NCBI RefSeq assembly: GCF_004348685.1
Contig: NZ_SMKO01000017.1
Coordinates: 1-64,000, forward strand
Length of the DNA: 64,000 nt
Source of the DNA: Nonomuraea deserti
GTDB taxonomy: Bacteria > Actinomycetota > Actinomycetes > Streptosporangiales > Streptosporangiaceae
Reading direction: 5' to 3'
The position numbers were made by a program, and so were the translations under genes. Positions 1 through 7,897 of this stretch are shown here, piece after piece (positions within the stretch are counted from its first letter, which is position 1; each line of letters opens with the position of its first letter). Under the pieces are notes generated by a model. That model made no database searches. It was not told where the DNA came from and saw only the letters and a list, made by a program, of their open reading frames with translations.

Positions 1-223
1 CTTCGAAGATCTCTTCGAGACCCGACTGGGTCGGGACGTCCCTGCGCCCGGCCTGGCGAGCCGCCTCTACCCGGGCCTTCCACTTCTCGTTGCCGAGCAA
101 CCAATCGAACGACTCGGTCTGCAGAGCGAGAAGGTCAGGAACTTCGAGAGGCTCCTGGATGCGCGAAAATGACACGCGACGGGGACCAGCGGGTACGGCG
201 GAGGCGTTGCGCGAGGCTGCCAA
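1..223 (-). CDS. rpoB: RNA polymerase beta subunit, N-terminal part (runs off the window)
   Basis: Only the first 74 codons are present. Read on the minus strand from a TTG start, the protein begins [13 protein letters not shown] and continues through [20 protein letters not shown], then a GNEKW and a [11 protein letters not shown] segment. These are the highly conserved opening of actinobacterial RpoB, the catalytic core subunit that with RpoC synthesises RNA. The TTG is chosen because GGAAGGA lies 7 nt upstream and streptomycete rpoB also starts with TTG at this place. The conserved frame is not obvious because the longest open frame here is a different one. rpoC should follow beyond the left edge. 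Confidence 0.95.
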   Translation of the reverse strand, partial: MAASRNASAVPAGPRRVSFSRIQEPLEVPDLLALQTESFDWLLGNEKWKARVEAARQAGRRDVPTQSGLEEIFE

Positions 224-658
224 CAGATGTCCTTCCGAGGGCTCGCGGCGGACTGACTACACGCACGCCAGACAACCTCGCAACGTGAGCAAGCATCGCG
301 GGTCGTCAAAGGGCAGCGCAAAGGGGCAGTGTAGCCGAACGGCACACGCCTGTCCACTTCGCTCTCGCTGCATGCTCCACGTTGGTCGCAGCATCGCCCG
401 TTCAGGCGGATACGTCAAGCCCACAAGCGCGACTTTTAGCCGACTAGGGGCCTGGACGCTGGGTTTTCTCCCCTGTGTGACCGATCGCCTACCGCCAGGC
501 CCAAGACGATACCCGCGAACGGGGGCGGTTAACGCTCTGTCACACCGAGGGCCGAACCCATGCCGGCAACCGGTGTAGCTGTGACTGAAGTACCCCTGGC
601 ATTGACCGCACTAAACCTGTTTTTTGATAACAATTGAAGGAAGCGGCGCGCCGAGGTC
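224..658 (-). promoter_or_regulatory. 435-bp rpoB leader/promoter region without a convincing gene
   Basis: No coding frame here resembles a known protein. The right end is AT-rich, and on the minus strand it offers a plausible promoter: TTCAAT at 633-638 and TTTAGT at 610-615, spaced 17 bp. That would give rpoB an untranslated leader of roughly 380 nt. Long rpoB leaders with a separate promoter, downstream of rplJL, are known in actinobacteria. The promoter assignment is inference from hexamers only. The GC-rich middle contains several small inverted repeats, but none is clearly a terminator. Confidence 0.45.
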
Positions 659-1156
659 TCAGGCGGTCCCGAGCAGGGTCGACAGATCGGCCACCAGCCA
701 TCGGGACTCTTGCCGAACCATCACCAACCTTGCCCGGTTCTGAGTGAACCCTTGCTGCGGCCCGTCCTTGCCGGAAACCTCCTTGACCGTACCCGTGTTC
801 ACGATGAGCAGAACCTCCACCCGGTCGGGTTCTGCCCGCTCGACGCCGGCCCCCGCCACGGACACGGTCTGGATGATTCTCTGGGTCTTCGCCCTGGACG
901 CCAGGCTCGTTGTCAGCTGCCCGTAGTACGTGGTCAGTTCCCCCGTGGTGTGCTCCTTCGCGCGCGCCAGATCCTTCTCCACCGTCCGGTAGTCGTACGA
1001 GAGCAGATCAGGCGCCACCCTCTTGGCGGCGGACAGCGCCTCCGCCGCGGCCCCGTCGGCGGCGCGCAGGTCGCGCAGGTCGAACCACATCACCGGGACC
1101 AGCACCCCCGCCACGGCCACGAGGAGGCCGAGCAGCGCGATCACGAAGATCCTCAC
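659..1156 (-). CDS. Mce-associated-type membrane protein (downstream copy)
   Basis: A 165-residue protein with one N-terminal membrane segment (about residues 2-24, rich in L, V, A) followed by an extracytoplasmic domain. It has the layout of Mce-associated proteins, which have an NTF2-like outer domain. It contains SYDYRTVEKDLARAK, matching SLDHRTVDDDMKRIL in the neighbouring gene, so the two are diverged paralogues. The GTG start at 1156 overlaps the upstream stop (GTGA) and excludes a long unconserved extension of the open frame. It is likely co-transcribed with the next gene and mkl. Its exact role is unknown; Mce-associated proteins are thought to stabilise lipid-import complexes. Confidence 0.75.
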   Translation of the reverse strand: MRIFVIALLGLLVAVAGVLVPVMWFDLRDLRAADGAAAEALSAAKRVAPDLLSYDYRTVEKDLARAKEHTTGELTTYYGQLTTSLASRAKTQRIIQTVSVAGAGVERAEPDRVEVLLIVNTGTVKEVSGKDGPQQGFTQNRARLVMVRQESRWLVADLSTLLGTA

Positions 1157-1692
1157 GTGACCTGCACCACCTTCGACACCAGCCAGGCGCCGCCGGTCCT
1201 GGTCACGTCCATCGACCACCGGTAGTACCGCTCCTGCGGCGGGTTGTCGGAGCCGTCCCAGCGGATCTCCACGTCGGCCACGACCAGGACCTTCGCGGCG
1301 GCCCCCGCCAGCGACACCAGCCCGGCCGCGCGCAGGACGCCGTGCTGGACGACCTTGTTCGCGACGGTGGTCGACCGGAGTTTGCCGGCGTCGGCCTCGT
1401 ATTCGGCCCTGGCCGGCCCGGTGGAGGTGTCGAGGATGCGCTTCATGTCGTCGTCGACGGTGCGGTGGTCGAGCGACACCAGGTTGATCGCATGGGTGCT
1501 CGCCGCCCGCAGCGCGGCCTGCTTGTCGTCTGCCCTGGCCTGCTCGTCGCGCGCTTGCGCGGCGATCCACACGCCCGTGCCCACGAGCGCCACCAGGACC
1601 CCGCTGAGTGCCGCGATGAGGATGCGAGCGGGCCGAACCGCGAGCCCTGCCACGACGCGCTCACCCCTTCCACGGCCGGTCGCCGGGATCAT
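1153..1692 (-). CDS. Mce-associated-type membrane protein (upstream copy)
   Basis: A 179-residue protein: short basic cytoplasmic N-terminus, one membrane segment (about 23-44), then an outer domain with SLDHRTVDDDM and a C-terminal YRWSMDVTRTGGAWLVSKVVQV typical of the NTF2-like fold of Mce-associated proteins. The ATG at 1692 is preferred over an in-frame TTG at 1746. It overlaps the following paralogue by 4 nt, and mkl lies 166 bp upstream on the same strand. No mce substrate-binding genes or yrbE permeases occur in the window, so the partner complex must be encoded elsewhere. The ribosome-binding site is weak. Confidence 0.7.
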   Translation of the reverse strand: MIPATGRGRGERVVAGLAVRPARILIAALSGVLVALVGTGVWIAAQARDEQARADDKQAALRAASTHAINLVSLDHRTVDDDMKRILDTSTGPARAEYEADAGKLRSTTVANKVVQHGVLRAAGLVSLAGAAAKVLVVADVEIRWDGSDNPPQERYYRWSMDVTRTGGAWLVSKVVQVT

Positions 1693-1858
1693 AACCTGGC
1701 ACTCGCGCGTGGAGCCCCTCAACCAACCAAGGCGGCATTTCGCCAACCCAGAACGAATCAGCCAAAACCCCGTAAATGCCCTCAGCCGGGCCTGAGAGCC
1801 CCGCTGAGGCTCCGACGCCGCACCTCGCTTGCCCGAAGTGGGCCCGGCCGCCTGCGCG

Positions 1859-2860
1859 CTATCTGGCGCCGTGGAGGTGGGAGTTGACCAGGCGCGGATA
1901 CTCCTCCAGCCAGTTGCGGCCGCGCTCGTCCACGAACGAACCCTGCGGCGGGATCACGCCGTTGGCCGCCAGCCACGTGCCGGGCGGCCGCTGGCTGTGG
2001 CGGATCGAGTTGTCGCTCGGCATGAGCTGCGGCGGGATCGGCGGCAGCGCGCCGGGATCGTGTCCCAGTTGCGCCTCGGCCTCCAGTTCCGAGACGTCCT
2101 TCTCCTCGGACATGCCGATCGGCCCGTGCTTCCTGGCGTTGAGGAACTGGCGTACCACCGGCTCGTCGCTCGACAACAACATCTCGCGCGGGCCGAACAT
2201 GACCAGCTCGCGCCTGAAGAGCAGCCCGATGTTGTCGGGGACCGTGCGGGCGGTGTTGATGTCGTGGGTCACGATCAGGAACGTCGCCTCGATCTCGGCG
2301 TTGAGGTCGACGATGAGCTGGTTGAGGTACGCGGTGCGCACGGGGTCGAGGCCGGAGTCGGGTTCGTCGAACAGGATGATCTCAGGGTCCAGCACCAGCG
2401 CCCTGGCCAGCCCCGCCCGCTTGCGCATGCCGCCGGAGATCTCCCCCGGCAGCTTCGACTCGGCGCCGAGCAGCCCGACGAGCTCCATCTTCTCCATCAC
2501 GATCGCGCGGACCTGGCTCTCGGACTTCTTGGTGTGCTCCCGCAGCGGGAAGGCGATGTTGTCGTAGAGGCTGAGCGAGCCGAACAGGGCGCCGTCCTGG
2601 AACAGCACGCCGAACAGCCTGCGCAGCTCGTAGAGCCTGCCCTCGTCGCAGTGGGCCAGGTCGTAGCCGTCGATCCAGATGTGGCCGCGATCGGGCCTGA
2701 GCAGGCCGACGAGGGACTTGAGGAAGACCGACTTGCCGGTGCCCGAGGGGCCGAGCAGCACGGAGATCTCGCCGGGCGGGAGGGTGAGCGAGACGTCCTC
2801 CCAGATGACCTGCCGACCGAACGACTTGGTCAACCCGTCGACCACGACTTCGACGCCCAC
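1859..2860 (-). CDS. mkl: Mce-family lipid transporter ATPase (Mkl/MceG)
   Basis: A 333-residue ABC ATPase that energises Mce-type lipid import systems. Visible motifs: Walker A GPSGTGKS (37-44), the Mce/MlaF-type signature ISGGMRKRAG (141-150), Walker B ILFDEPDSGLD (162-172) and the switch histidine VTHD (197-200). The C-terminal extension beyond residue 240 is typical of MceG. A GTG start at 2860 preceded by GAGGTGG matches homologues beginning MGVEV; an ATG 15 nt upstream is the alternative. Its place between rplL/tetR and rpoB mirrors mycobacterial mkl, so this is old synteny, not acquired DNA. One shared ATPase usually serves several mce operons. Confidence 0.9.
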   Translation of the reverse strand: MGVEVVVDGLTKSFGRQVIWEDVSLTLPPGEISVLLGPSGTGKSVFLKSLVGLLRPDRGHIWIDGYDLAHCDEGRLYELRRLFGVLFQDGALFGSLSLYDNIAFPLREHTKKSESQVRAIVMEKMELVGLLGAESKLPGEISGGMRKRAGLARALVLDPEIILFDEPDSGLDPVRTAYLNQLIVDLNAEIEATFLIVTHDINTARTVPDNIGLLFRRELVMFGPREMLLSSDEPVVRQFLNARKHGPIGMSEEKDVSELEAEAQLGHDPGALPPIPPQLMPSDNSIRHSQRPPGTWLAANGVIPPQGSFVDERGRNWLEEYPRLVNSHLHGAR

Positions 2861-2949
2861 TGGCCACCTCGGCATTCCGGGGGATGTGGCCCCACGGTAA
2901 CGGCGATCCGCCCGATGTGAACCCGTTCAGGCAACTTGTTACGGGCCGG

Positions 2950-3543
2950 TTATGAGACGTCGGGTCCAGTAAGCGCGCGCAGGCTGGGACGGAGCAAACG
3001 GGCGATCTCCTCCGGCGGCACCCCGCGCAGTTCGTCGAGCTCGAGCAGCTGGTTGCCCACGGTCACGCCGACCATCACCGTCATGATCAGCGCGGCGCGC
3101 AGCCGCGCGTCCTCGCCGTGGATGGACTCCGTGAGCCGGTCGATCTGCGCGCCCAGCACCTGCCGCGCCGACGTGGCGGCCTCGGGATGCGTGAGCATCG
3201 ACCGCATCATGGCCAGCGAGCCCTGCGGCATCTCGCCCATCTTCGCGCCGAGAGTGCCGAGCAACCGCTCGACCAGATCCTCCGCACCCGTGCCCGTGTC
3301 GGCGTCCGTTTCCGTGCCCGTTGCCGTGTCGACGGCCGTCACGCGCACCGACTGCTGGAAGAGCTCCTGCTTGCTGCCGAAATACTGCATCACGAGGGCG
3401 GGGTCGACCTCGGCCGACCTGGCGATGGCCCTGATCGTGGCGCGCTCGTAGCCGACCTCGGCGAACAACGCCCTGGCCGCGTCGAGGATCCGCCCTTCGG
3501 TCCTGCGCCGCCTCTCGGCCCGGGGTAGCACTCTCTCGCCCAT
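2950..3543 (-). CDS. TetR-family transcriptional regulator
   Basis: A 197-residue regulator. The N-terminal helix-turn-helix domain (about 10-58) includes GRILDAARALFAEVGYERA, then IRAIARSAEVDPALVMQYFGS, the classic TetR DNA-binding segment. The C-terminal ligand domain is not assignable. A low-complexity stretch of T, D, E and G (about 75-92) links them. It is divergent from the SnoaL-like gene, and the 84-bp gap carries repeats that could be its operator. A TetR gene at this place relative to rplL and mkl is conserved in actinobacteria. The ATG at 3543 is chosen over a long upstream extension of the frame. Confidence 0.85.
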   Translation of the reverse strand: MGERVLPRAERRRRTEGRILDAARALFAEVGYERATIRAIARSAEVDPALVMQYFGSKQELFQQSVRVTAVDTATGTETDADTGTGAEDLVERLLGTLGAKMGEMPQGSLAMMRSMLTHPEAATSARQVLGAQIDRLTESIHGEDARLRAALIMTVMVGVTVGNQLLELDELRGVPPEEIARLLRPSLRALTGPDVS

Positions 3544-3587
3544 CGACCCGACTCTACCCGCGTTGACCGACTTCCCTTTTGGCTCTA

Positions 3588-3615
3588 CGCTCGTTGAGTC
3601 AACATACGTTGAGCG
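3588..3615. promoter_or_regulatory. Candidate operator of the TetR regulator
   Basis: The gap between the divergent TetR and SnoaL-like genes contains two direct copies of CGTTGAG (3592-3598 and 3607-3613), framed by an inverted pair CGCTC (3588-3592) and GAGCG (3611-3615). Position and symmetry suit binding by the adjacent regulator and control of both genes. No experimental site is known to me; this is inference from arrangement. Confidence 0.4.
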
Positions 3616-3627
3616 AAAGGTTCGACC

Positions 3628-4092
3628 ATGTCCGTCGAAGAGATCGTCACGGGCTATCACGCGGCGATGCTGCACAAGTCCCCGGACGAGCTGGCCGGCC
3701 TCTACGCGGAGACCGGGCTGCACGAGTTCCCGTTCGGTGGGCTGCCGCCGTTCAGGGGACGCGAGGAGGTCCGTACGGGCTACCGCGGCATGTGGGGCCA
3801 GATGCCCTACCCGGTGCGCGAGGTGCGCCGGCGCGCCCTGCGGCGTACCGACGATCCGGAGGTCGTGGTGGTGGAGCAGGACACCGTCGTCGAGGCGGGC
3901 GAGGAGCTGATCACGGTTCCCGGCCTGCTGGTGCTCCGGATCAGGGAGGGCGAGATCATCCACACCAGGGACTACATGGACACCAGCGCCATCGCGCGGG
4001 TCCGGTCGGCGGGGACGCCCCCGGAAACGCGAAAAGAGGCGGACGCACCCGGCACCAGGGTGCAGCCGCCTCTTTCCGAAGAGCGAGCGTGA
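3628..4092 (+). CDS. SnoaL/NTF2-like small protein
   Basis: A 154-residue protein with the NTF2-like layout of SnoaL-like ketosteroid-isomerase relatives: N-terminal helix VEEIVTGYHAAMLHKSPDEL, then LAGLYAETGLHEFPFGG, and a closing beta strand pair around LVLRIREGEIIHTRDYMD. Such proteins are small polar-ligand enzymes or binding proteins; the substrate cannot be told. It is transcribed away from the TetR gene, which probably represses it. The last 20 codons overlap the hairpin that terminates the opposing rplL transcript and read as unconserved sequence, so the functional domain ends near residue 130. The start has AAAGG 7 nt upstream. Confidence 0.75.
   Translation: MSVEEIVTGYHAAMLHKSPDELAGLYAETGLHEFPFGGLPPFRGREEVRTGYRGMWGQMPYPVREVRRRALRRTDDPEVVVVEQDTVVEAGEELITVPGLLVLRIREGEIIHTRDYMDTSAIARVRSAGTPPETRKEADAPGTRVQPPLSEERA
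4032..4075 (-). terminator. Terminator after rplL, inside the 3' end of the opposing CDS
   Basis: AAAGAGGCGG (4033-4042) pairs perfectly with CCGCCTCTTT (4066-4075), and an inner stem GCACCC/GGGTGC (4045-4050 with 4058-4063) extends it. On the minus strand the stem ends in a short T run, so it terminates the rplJL transcript. It separates ribosomal protein genes from the TetR-mkl-rpoB block. Confidence 0.8.
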
Positions 4093-4101
4093 AGGGGGAA
4101 G

Positions 4102-4497
4102 TTACTTCACGGTGACGGTGGCGCCGGCGCCCTCGAGGGCAGCCTTGGCCTTCTCCGCCTGCTCCTTGTTGACCTTGCCGTCGAACACGGGCTTGGGAGC
4201 GCCGTCGACCAGGTCCTTGGCCTCCTTGAGGCCCAGGGACGTGAGGGCGCGGATCTCCTTGATGACCTGGATCTTCTTGTCGCCGGCAGCCTCGAGGACG
4301 ACGTCGAACTCGTCCTGCTCCTCGGCGGCGGGGGCCTCGGCACCGGCGCCACCGGCGGCGGGGGCGGCGGCGACCGCGACGGGCGCGGCGGCCTTGACGT
4401 CGAAGACCTCTTCGAACTGCTTCACGAACTCGGACAGCTCGAGGAGGGTCATCTCCTTGAACGCGTCGAGCAGCTCGTCGGTGCTGAGCTTCGCCAT
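4102..4497 (-). CDS. rplL: Large ribosomal subunit protein bL12 (L7/L12)
   Basis: A 131-residue stalk protein that recruits translational GTPases. The N-terminal dimerisation and L10-binding helices ([18 protein letters not shown], then [12 protein letters not shown]) are followed by an Ala/Pro/Gly hinge (about 35-58). The conserved C-terminal domain includes [19 protein letters not shown] and [14 protein letters not shown]. Full length. It lies 69 bp after rplJ on the same strand, forming the usual stalk operon, and is followed directly by a strong terminator. Confidence 0.98.
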   Translation of the reverse strand: MAKLSTDELLDAFKEMTLLELSEFVKQFEEVFDVKAAAPVAVAAAPAAGGAGAEAPAAEEQDEFDVVLEAAGDKKIQVIKEIRALTSLGLKEAKDLVDGAPKPVFDGKVNKEQAEKAKAALEGAGATVTVK

Positions 4498-4566
4498 GAT
4501 GGTTTCCTTACGTTAGGACGTGCTGAGAACTAGGAACGGGACCGCGGAGTTGCGGCAACCCCCGTG

Positions 4567-5091
4567 TTACTCGCCGGCCTCTTCGCGCTTCGCGCGCAGG
4601 GCGTCGGCCAGCTGGGCCATGTTGGTCGGCAGCGCGGCGAACATCGCGGCAGCAGCGCTCTGCTTCGCCTTCATGGCACCGGCCAGCTTCGCGAGGATGA
4701 CCTCGCGGGACTCGAGGTCGGCAAGCTTGGTGATCTCGGTGGCGTCAAGCGTCTTGCCGTCGAGGACGCCGCCCTTGATCACCAGAAGGGGATTGGCCTT
4801 GGCGAAGTCACGCAGACCCTTGGCCGCCTCGACAACGTCGCCGTTGACGAAGGCGATCGCGGTCGGACCGGTCAGCAGGCTCCCGAGGCCCGCGAGACCG
4901 GCCTCGTCGGCCGCGATCTTGGTCAGGGTGTTCTTCGCCACGGCGAACTTCGCATTCTCACCGAGAGAGGTGCGCAGCTCCTTGAGCTGGGCGACGGTGA
5001 GACCGCGGTACTCGGTCAGAACGGCGGCAGCGCTGCCCTCGAACTCGTTCTTGAGCTCGGCAACCGCTGTCGCCTTATCCGCCCTCGCCAT
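4567..5091 (-). CDS. rplJ: Large ribosomal subunit protein uL10
   Basis: A 174-residue protein that anchors bL12 dimers to 23S rRNA. The N-terminus [17 protein letters not shown] and the segment [17 protein letters not shown] are diagnostic, as is the glycine-rich [17 protein letters not shown]. The C-terminal helix (from about 140) is the bL12-binding region. The start carries GGAGG upstream. Expression is probably set by the structured RNA leader just upstream: in bacteria L10, or the L10-L12 complex, binds such leaders and represses its own operon. Confidence 0.98.
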   Translation of the reverse strand: MARADKATAVAELKNEFEGSAAAVLTEYRGLTVAQLKELRTSLGENAKFAVAKNTLTKIAADEAGLAGLGSLLTGPTAIAFVNGDVVEAAKGLRDFAKANPLLVIKGGVLDGKTLDATEITKLADLESREVILAKLAGAMKAKQSAAAAMFAALPTNMAQLADALRAKREEAGE

Positions 5092-5140
5092 GGGCCTCCT
5101 TCCAGATGTGCCACCGGCGAAGGCCCCTCGACATGAGAAC

Positions 5141-5320
5141 AGCCCCGGGCGCAGGGCGCACGGGGCTCACACACACGGATCACACCATGTGGGAAACTCG
5201 CATCACACCTGCGCGGGCCGTCCACATGATGTGGATCCTTCGGTCGCCAGGTTTTGAGGCACCTGACGACGACCGGCGGTCTTCGGCAACGACCAGACTA
5301 CGTGCTGGCCGCCGAGTTTC
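5141..5320 (-). ncRNA. L10-type ribosomal protein leader
   Basis: The 239-nt gap upstream of rplJ contains, on the minus strand, the stretch GCCGAAGACCGCCGGTCGTC near its 5' end, like the L10-binding leader of other actinobacteria. It is followed by an AGGTGCCTCAAAACCTGGCG motif and a GC hairpin AGCCCCG/CGGGGCT (5141-5147 with 5161-5167) close to the gene. This fits the autoregulatory L10 leader family. Exact boundaries are estimated by eye. Confidence 0.65.
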
Positions 5321-5330
5321 CAAATCGTTC

Positions 5331-6149
5331 TCAGCTGGTCTGCCCCTTGGGCAGCTCTCCCACCTGGTCGGCGGGCGGCGCCTCGATGGTGACCGGCTCG
5401 TTGAACCCCTTGAAGAACAGGGTGGCGTCGAGCGTGCCGCCCTCCTTCGAGCCGTTCAGGGCCAGCTTGCGCGGCAGGCCGTCGGCGGCCACCCAGATGT
5501 CGAACTTGACGTCCTTCAGCTCCGCCAGGCCCGTCCTGGCGTTCTCCTGCTTGTCGGCGGGCAGCTGCTGGACGGCCACGTCGACCGGGAAGGTGCCGCT
5601 GTAGTGGGTGGTGTCCTCGCCGTTGACGCTCTCGTTGCCGACCGACTTCACGTCCTGCGAGGCCGTGATGAGCTTGGTCATGTTGCCCAGGTCGAACTGC
5701 TGGATCTGGGTGAGCACCTGGTTGACCTGGTTGGAGTCGCCCATCCCGCTGAGCGGGACCTTGATCCACGGCTTGGTGGCGCCCACGAGGTCGTTGAGCG
5801 CCTCGACCTTGATGTAGACGGTGTCGCCCTGGAGCACGGCGTGCGCGCCGCCCGGGAGGCTCCTGCCGCCCATGTCGGCGGTGTCCAGGGTGAGGTCGAC
5901 GGCGAGCTGCGGCTTGCTCTGGTAGAGCATGCGGCCCTGCACCTTGCCGGTCCCCTCCTGGGGGTGCGTCATGTTGACGACGGCGTCGACGGTGTAGCTG
6001 GTCACCTCCGCGGTCTTCTGCGCGGCCTGCGAGAGGACCTCTGAGGCGGCCAGGTTGACCTGGATGGGCTGGGCGTTCGATCCACAACCGGCGACCGCCG
6101 CCACGACGAGCGCGGCGCCGGCCGCGGAGAGACTTATGCGCTTCAGCAT
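5331..6149 (-). CDS. Lipoprotein of the LppX/LprG-like type
   Basis: A 272-residue predicted lipoprotein. The signal peptide (about 1-22) ends in the lipobox VAGC, with Cys22 as the lipidation site. The mature part has alternating strands such as YTVDAVVNMTHPQEGTGKVQ, PWIKVPLSGM and a C-terminal FDIWVAADGLPRKLAL. This half-barrel pattern is seen in LppX/LprF/LprG lipid-carrying lipoproteins. It lies alone between rplA and the rplJ leader on the same strand. Role inferred: binding or shuttling a lipid or hydrophobic ligand at the cell envelope. It interrupts the usual rplKA-rplJL spacing, which is common in actinobacteria. Confidence 0.75.
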   Translation of the reverse strand: MLKRISLSAAGAALVVAAVAGCGSNAQPIQVNLAASEVLSQAAQKTAEVTSYTVDAVVNMTHPQEGTGKVQGRMLYQSKPQLAVDLTLDTADMGGRSLPGGAHAVLQGDTVYIKVEALNDLVGATKPWIKVPLSGMGDSNQVNQVLTQIQQFDLGNMTKLITASQDVKSVGNESVNGEDTTHYSGTFPVDVAVQQLPADKQENARTGLAELKDVKFDIWVAADGLPRKLALNGSKEGGTLDATLFFKGFNEPVTIEAPPADQVGELPKGQTS

Positions 6150-6506
6150 GTTTTGACCTTACGTTTAAGTTCCGCCGCCGTGGCGCCTTCCCCGGACAAA
6201 TAAGGGAAAACCCAGGGTTAACCCTCACAGCCCCCACACATCTCCTCCACAAGTGGTGCCCCGCCGCCCGGCACCCCACGCCTCGACGGCCGCCGGGCAC
6301 GCCGTTCCGCTCCCGGCGGCACGCCACGCCTTGCCGGGCGCCGCTCCGCCACGACGACCGCCATTTCGCTACGCCACGCCTTGCCGGGCGCCGCTCCACC
6401 ACGACGGCCGCCATTTCGCTGCCGACGGCACGATCTCGTGCGGGTCGGCCCGGCACGACGGACGGGCCTCGGAGCGCCGGGGGAAGGCGCCAGCGGCGGC
6501 GGCAGA
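6150..6506. other. Intergenic stretch with a tandem duplication, no gene
   Basis: Between the rplA terminator and the lipoprotein gene no frame resembles a protein. The left 60 bp (6165-6225) are comparatively AT-rich and include GGGTTAACCC, likely the promoter area of the lipoprotein. The rest is GC-rich and repetitive, with the two 50-bp copies described separately and a more diverged third copy at about 6276-6320. Confidence 0.5.
6321..6420. repeat. Two 50-bp tandem direct repeats
   Basis: 6321-6370 and 6371-6420 are the same 50-bp sequence, beginning ACGCCACGCCTTGCCGGGCG and ending GCCATTTCGCT, with only two mismatches. The preceding 45 bp look like a degenerate third copy. The copies abut exactly, as expected for a recent slippage duplication. 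Confidence 0.9.
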
Positions 6507-6510
6507 AACG

Positions 6511-6545
6511 AAAGAGCCCCGCCCGGAAGAGGGCGAGGCTCTTTG
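6511..6545 (-). terminator. Terminator after rplKA
   Basis: AAAGAGCC (6511-6518) and GGCTCTTT (6538-6545), continued inward by GCCC/GGGC, form a long stem. On the minus strand it is followed by TCGTTT. It sits 17 bp beyond the rplA stop and closes the secE-nusG-rplK-rplA transcript. Confidence 0.8.
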
Positions 6546-6561
6546 CGAGGAGGTGCGGAGG

Positions 6562-7281
6562 TCAGGCCTCCAGGTCGGCGGTGAGGCCGCGGGTGACGTT
6601 GGGGTCGACGGGAACGCCGGGGCCCATCGTCGTGGAGAAGGTGACCTTCTTCAGGTAGCGGCCCTTGGCCGCCGACGGCTTGAGACGCAGCACCTCGTCA
6701 AGGGCGGCGGCGTAGTTTTCGACGAGCTGACGCTCGTCGAACGACGTCTTGCCGATGACGAAGTGCAGGTTGGCCTGCCGGTCGGTGCGGAACTCGATCT
6801 TGCCGCCCTTGATCTCCGTGACGGCCTTGGCGACGTCGGGCGTCACCGTGCCGGTCTTGGGGTTGGGCATGAGGCCCCGCGGGCCGAGCACGCGGCCCAG
6901 GCGGCCGACCTTGCCCATCAGATCGGGCGTGGCCACGACGGCGTCGAACTCGTTGAGCCGGTTGCCCTTGGAGATCTCGTCGATCAGCTCGTCGGCGCCG
7001 ACGATGTCGGCGCCCGCCTCGCGGGCTGCCTCGGCACGGTCACCGGTCGCGAAGACCAGGACCCGGGCGGTCTTACCGGTGCCGTGCGGGAGGTTGACCG
7101 TGCCGCGCACGATCTGGTCGGCCTTACGAGGGTCGACGCCCAGCCGCAGCGCGACCTCGACGGTGCCGTCGAACTTGGTGGGCGACGTCTCCTTGGCCAG
7201 CTTCGCGGCGTCGGCGGGCGAGTAGAGCTTGTCGCTGTCGACCTTGGCGGCCGCGTCTTTGTACGCCTTGCTGCGCTTCAT
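6562..7281 (-). CDS. rplA: Large ribosomal subunit protein uL1
   Basis: A 239-residue L1-stalk protein that binds 23S rRNA and helps E-site tRNA release. Recognisable segments: [15 protein letters not shown] at the start, [11 protein letters not shown], and the near-invariant block [20 protein letters not shown], followed by KGGKIEFR. The ATG at 7281 is chosen because the protein then matches the family start; the open frame extends 16 codons further. It follows rplK by 64 bp in the usual pair and is full length. Confidence 0.98.
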   Translation of the reverse strand: MKRSKAYKDAAAKVDSDKLYSPADAAKLAKETSPTKFDGTVEVALRLGVDPRKADQIVRGTVNLPHGTGKTARVLVFATGDRAEAAREAGADIVGADELIDEISKGNRLNEFDAVVATPDLMGKVGRLGRVLGPRGLMPNPKTGTVTPDVAKAVTEIKGGKIEFRTDRQANLHFVIGKTSFDERQLVENYAAALDEVLRLKPSAAKGRYLKKVTFSTTMGPGVPVDPNVTRGLTADLEA

Positions 7282-7345
7282 TCTTGTGACTCCTGAGTGG
7301 TCTCCGGGCCCGCCGGCGGGCCCTCCCACGAACGGGAAAAGGGTG

Positions 7346-7777
7346 TCAGTCGGCGATCGTGATGCCCATCGACCGGGCGGTGCCGGCGATGATCTTCTCG
7401 GCCGCCTCGATGTCGTTGGCGTTGAGGTCGGGCATCTTGGTCTCGGCGATGCTGCGCAGCTGCTCGCGGCTCAGCTTGCCGACCTTGTCACGGTGCGGGA
7501 CCGCGCTGCCCTTGTCGAGACCGAGAGCCTTCTTGATCAGCTCGGGCGCCGGCGGCGTCTTCGTGATGAAGGAGAAGCTGCGGTCTTCGAAAATGGTGAT
7601 CTCAACGGGGATGATGTTGCCCCGCTGGGCCTCGGTGGCAGCGTTGTACTGCTTGACGAAGTCCATGATGTTGACGCCGTGGGGACCGAGGGCGGTGCCC
7701 ACGGGCGGCGCCGGGGTGGCCTGACCGGCCGGCAGCTGCACCTTGACCAGTGCGGCGATTTTCTTCTTCGGAGGCAT
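7346..7777 (-). CDS. rplK: Large ribosomal subunit protein uL11
   Basis: A 143-residue protein of the GTPase-associated centre, the binding site of thiostrepton-type antibiotics. It starts [20 protein letters not shown] and shows the conserved [19 protein letters not shown] and the C-terminal rRNA-binding domain with a SMGITI ending. GGAGAAGGA precedes the ATG at 7777; the frame opens 24 codons earlier without homology. It is downstream of nusG, as in nearly all bacteria. Confidence 0.98.
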   Translation of the reverse strand: MPPKKKIAALVKVQLPAGQATPAPPVGTALGPHGVNIMDFVKQYNAATEAQRGNIIPVEITIFEDRSFSFITKTPPAPELIKKALGLDKGSAVPHRDKVGKLSREQLRSIAETKMPDLNANDIEAAEKIIAGTARSMGITIAD

Positions 7778-7897
7778 GTGTCCTTCTCCGGGTCCTGATT
7801 GCGATGCTTGCCGGACTGCGGATGCAGCCCTGACATGTCGGAAGGCCACCCCTCGCGACAGGGCGGCCAGCCGAACGTCTAAGTGTAGGTGATCGTG

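Noticed and set aside
67-578. Frames of 96 (minus) and 162 (plus) codons at the left edge
   Set aside because: They overlap the conserved start of rpoB in the wrong frame and show no similarity to proteins.
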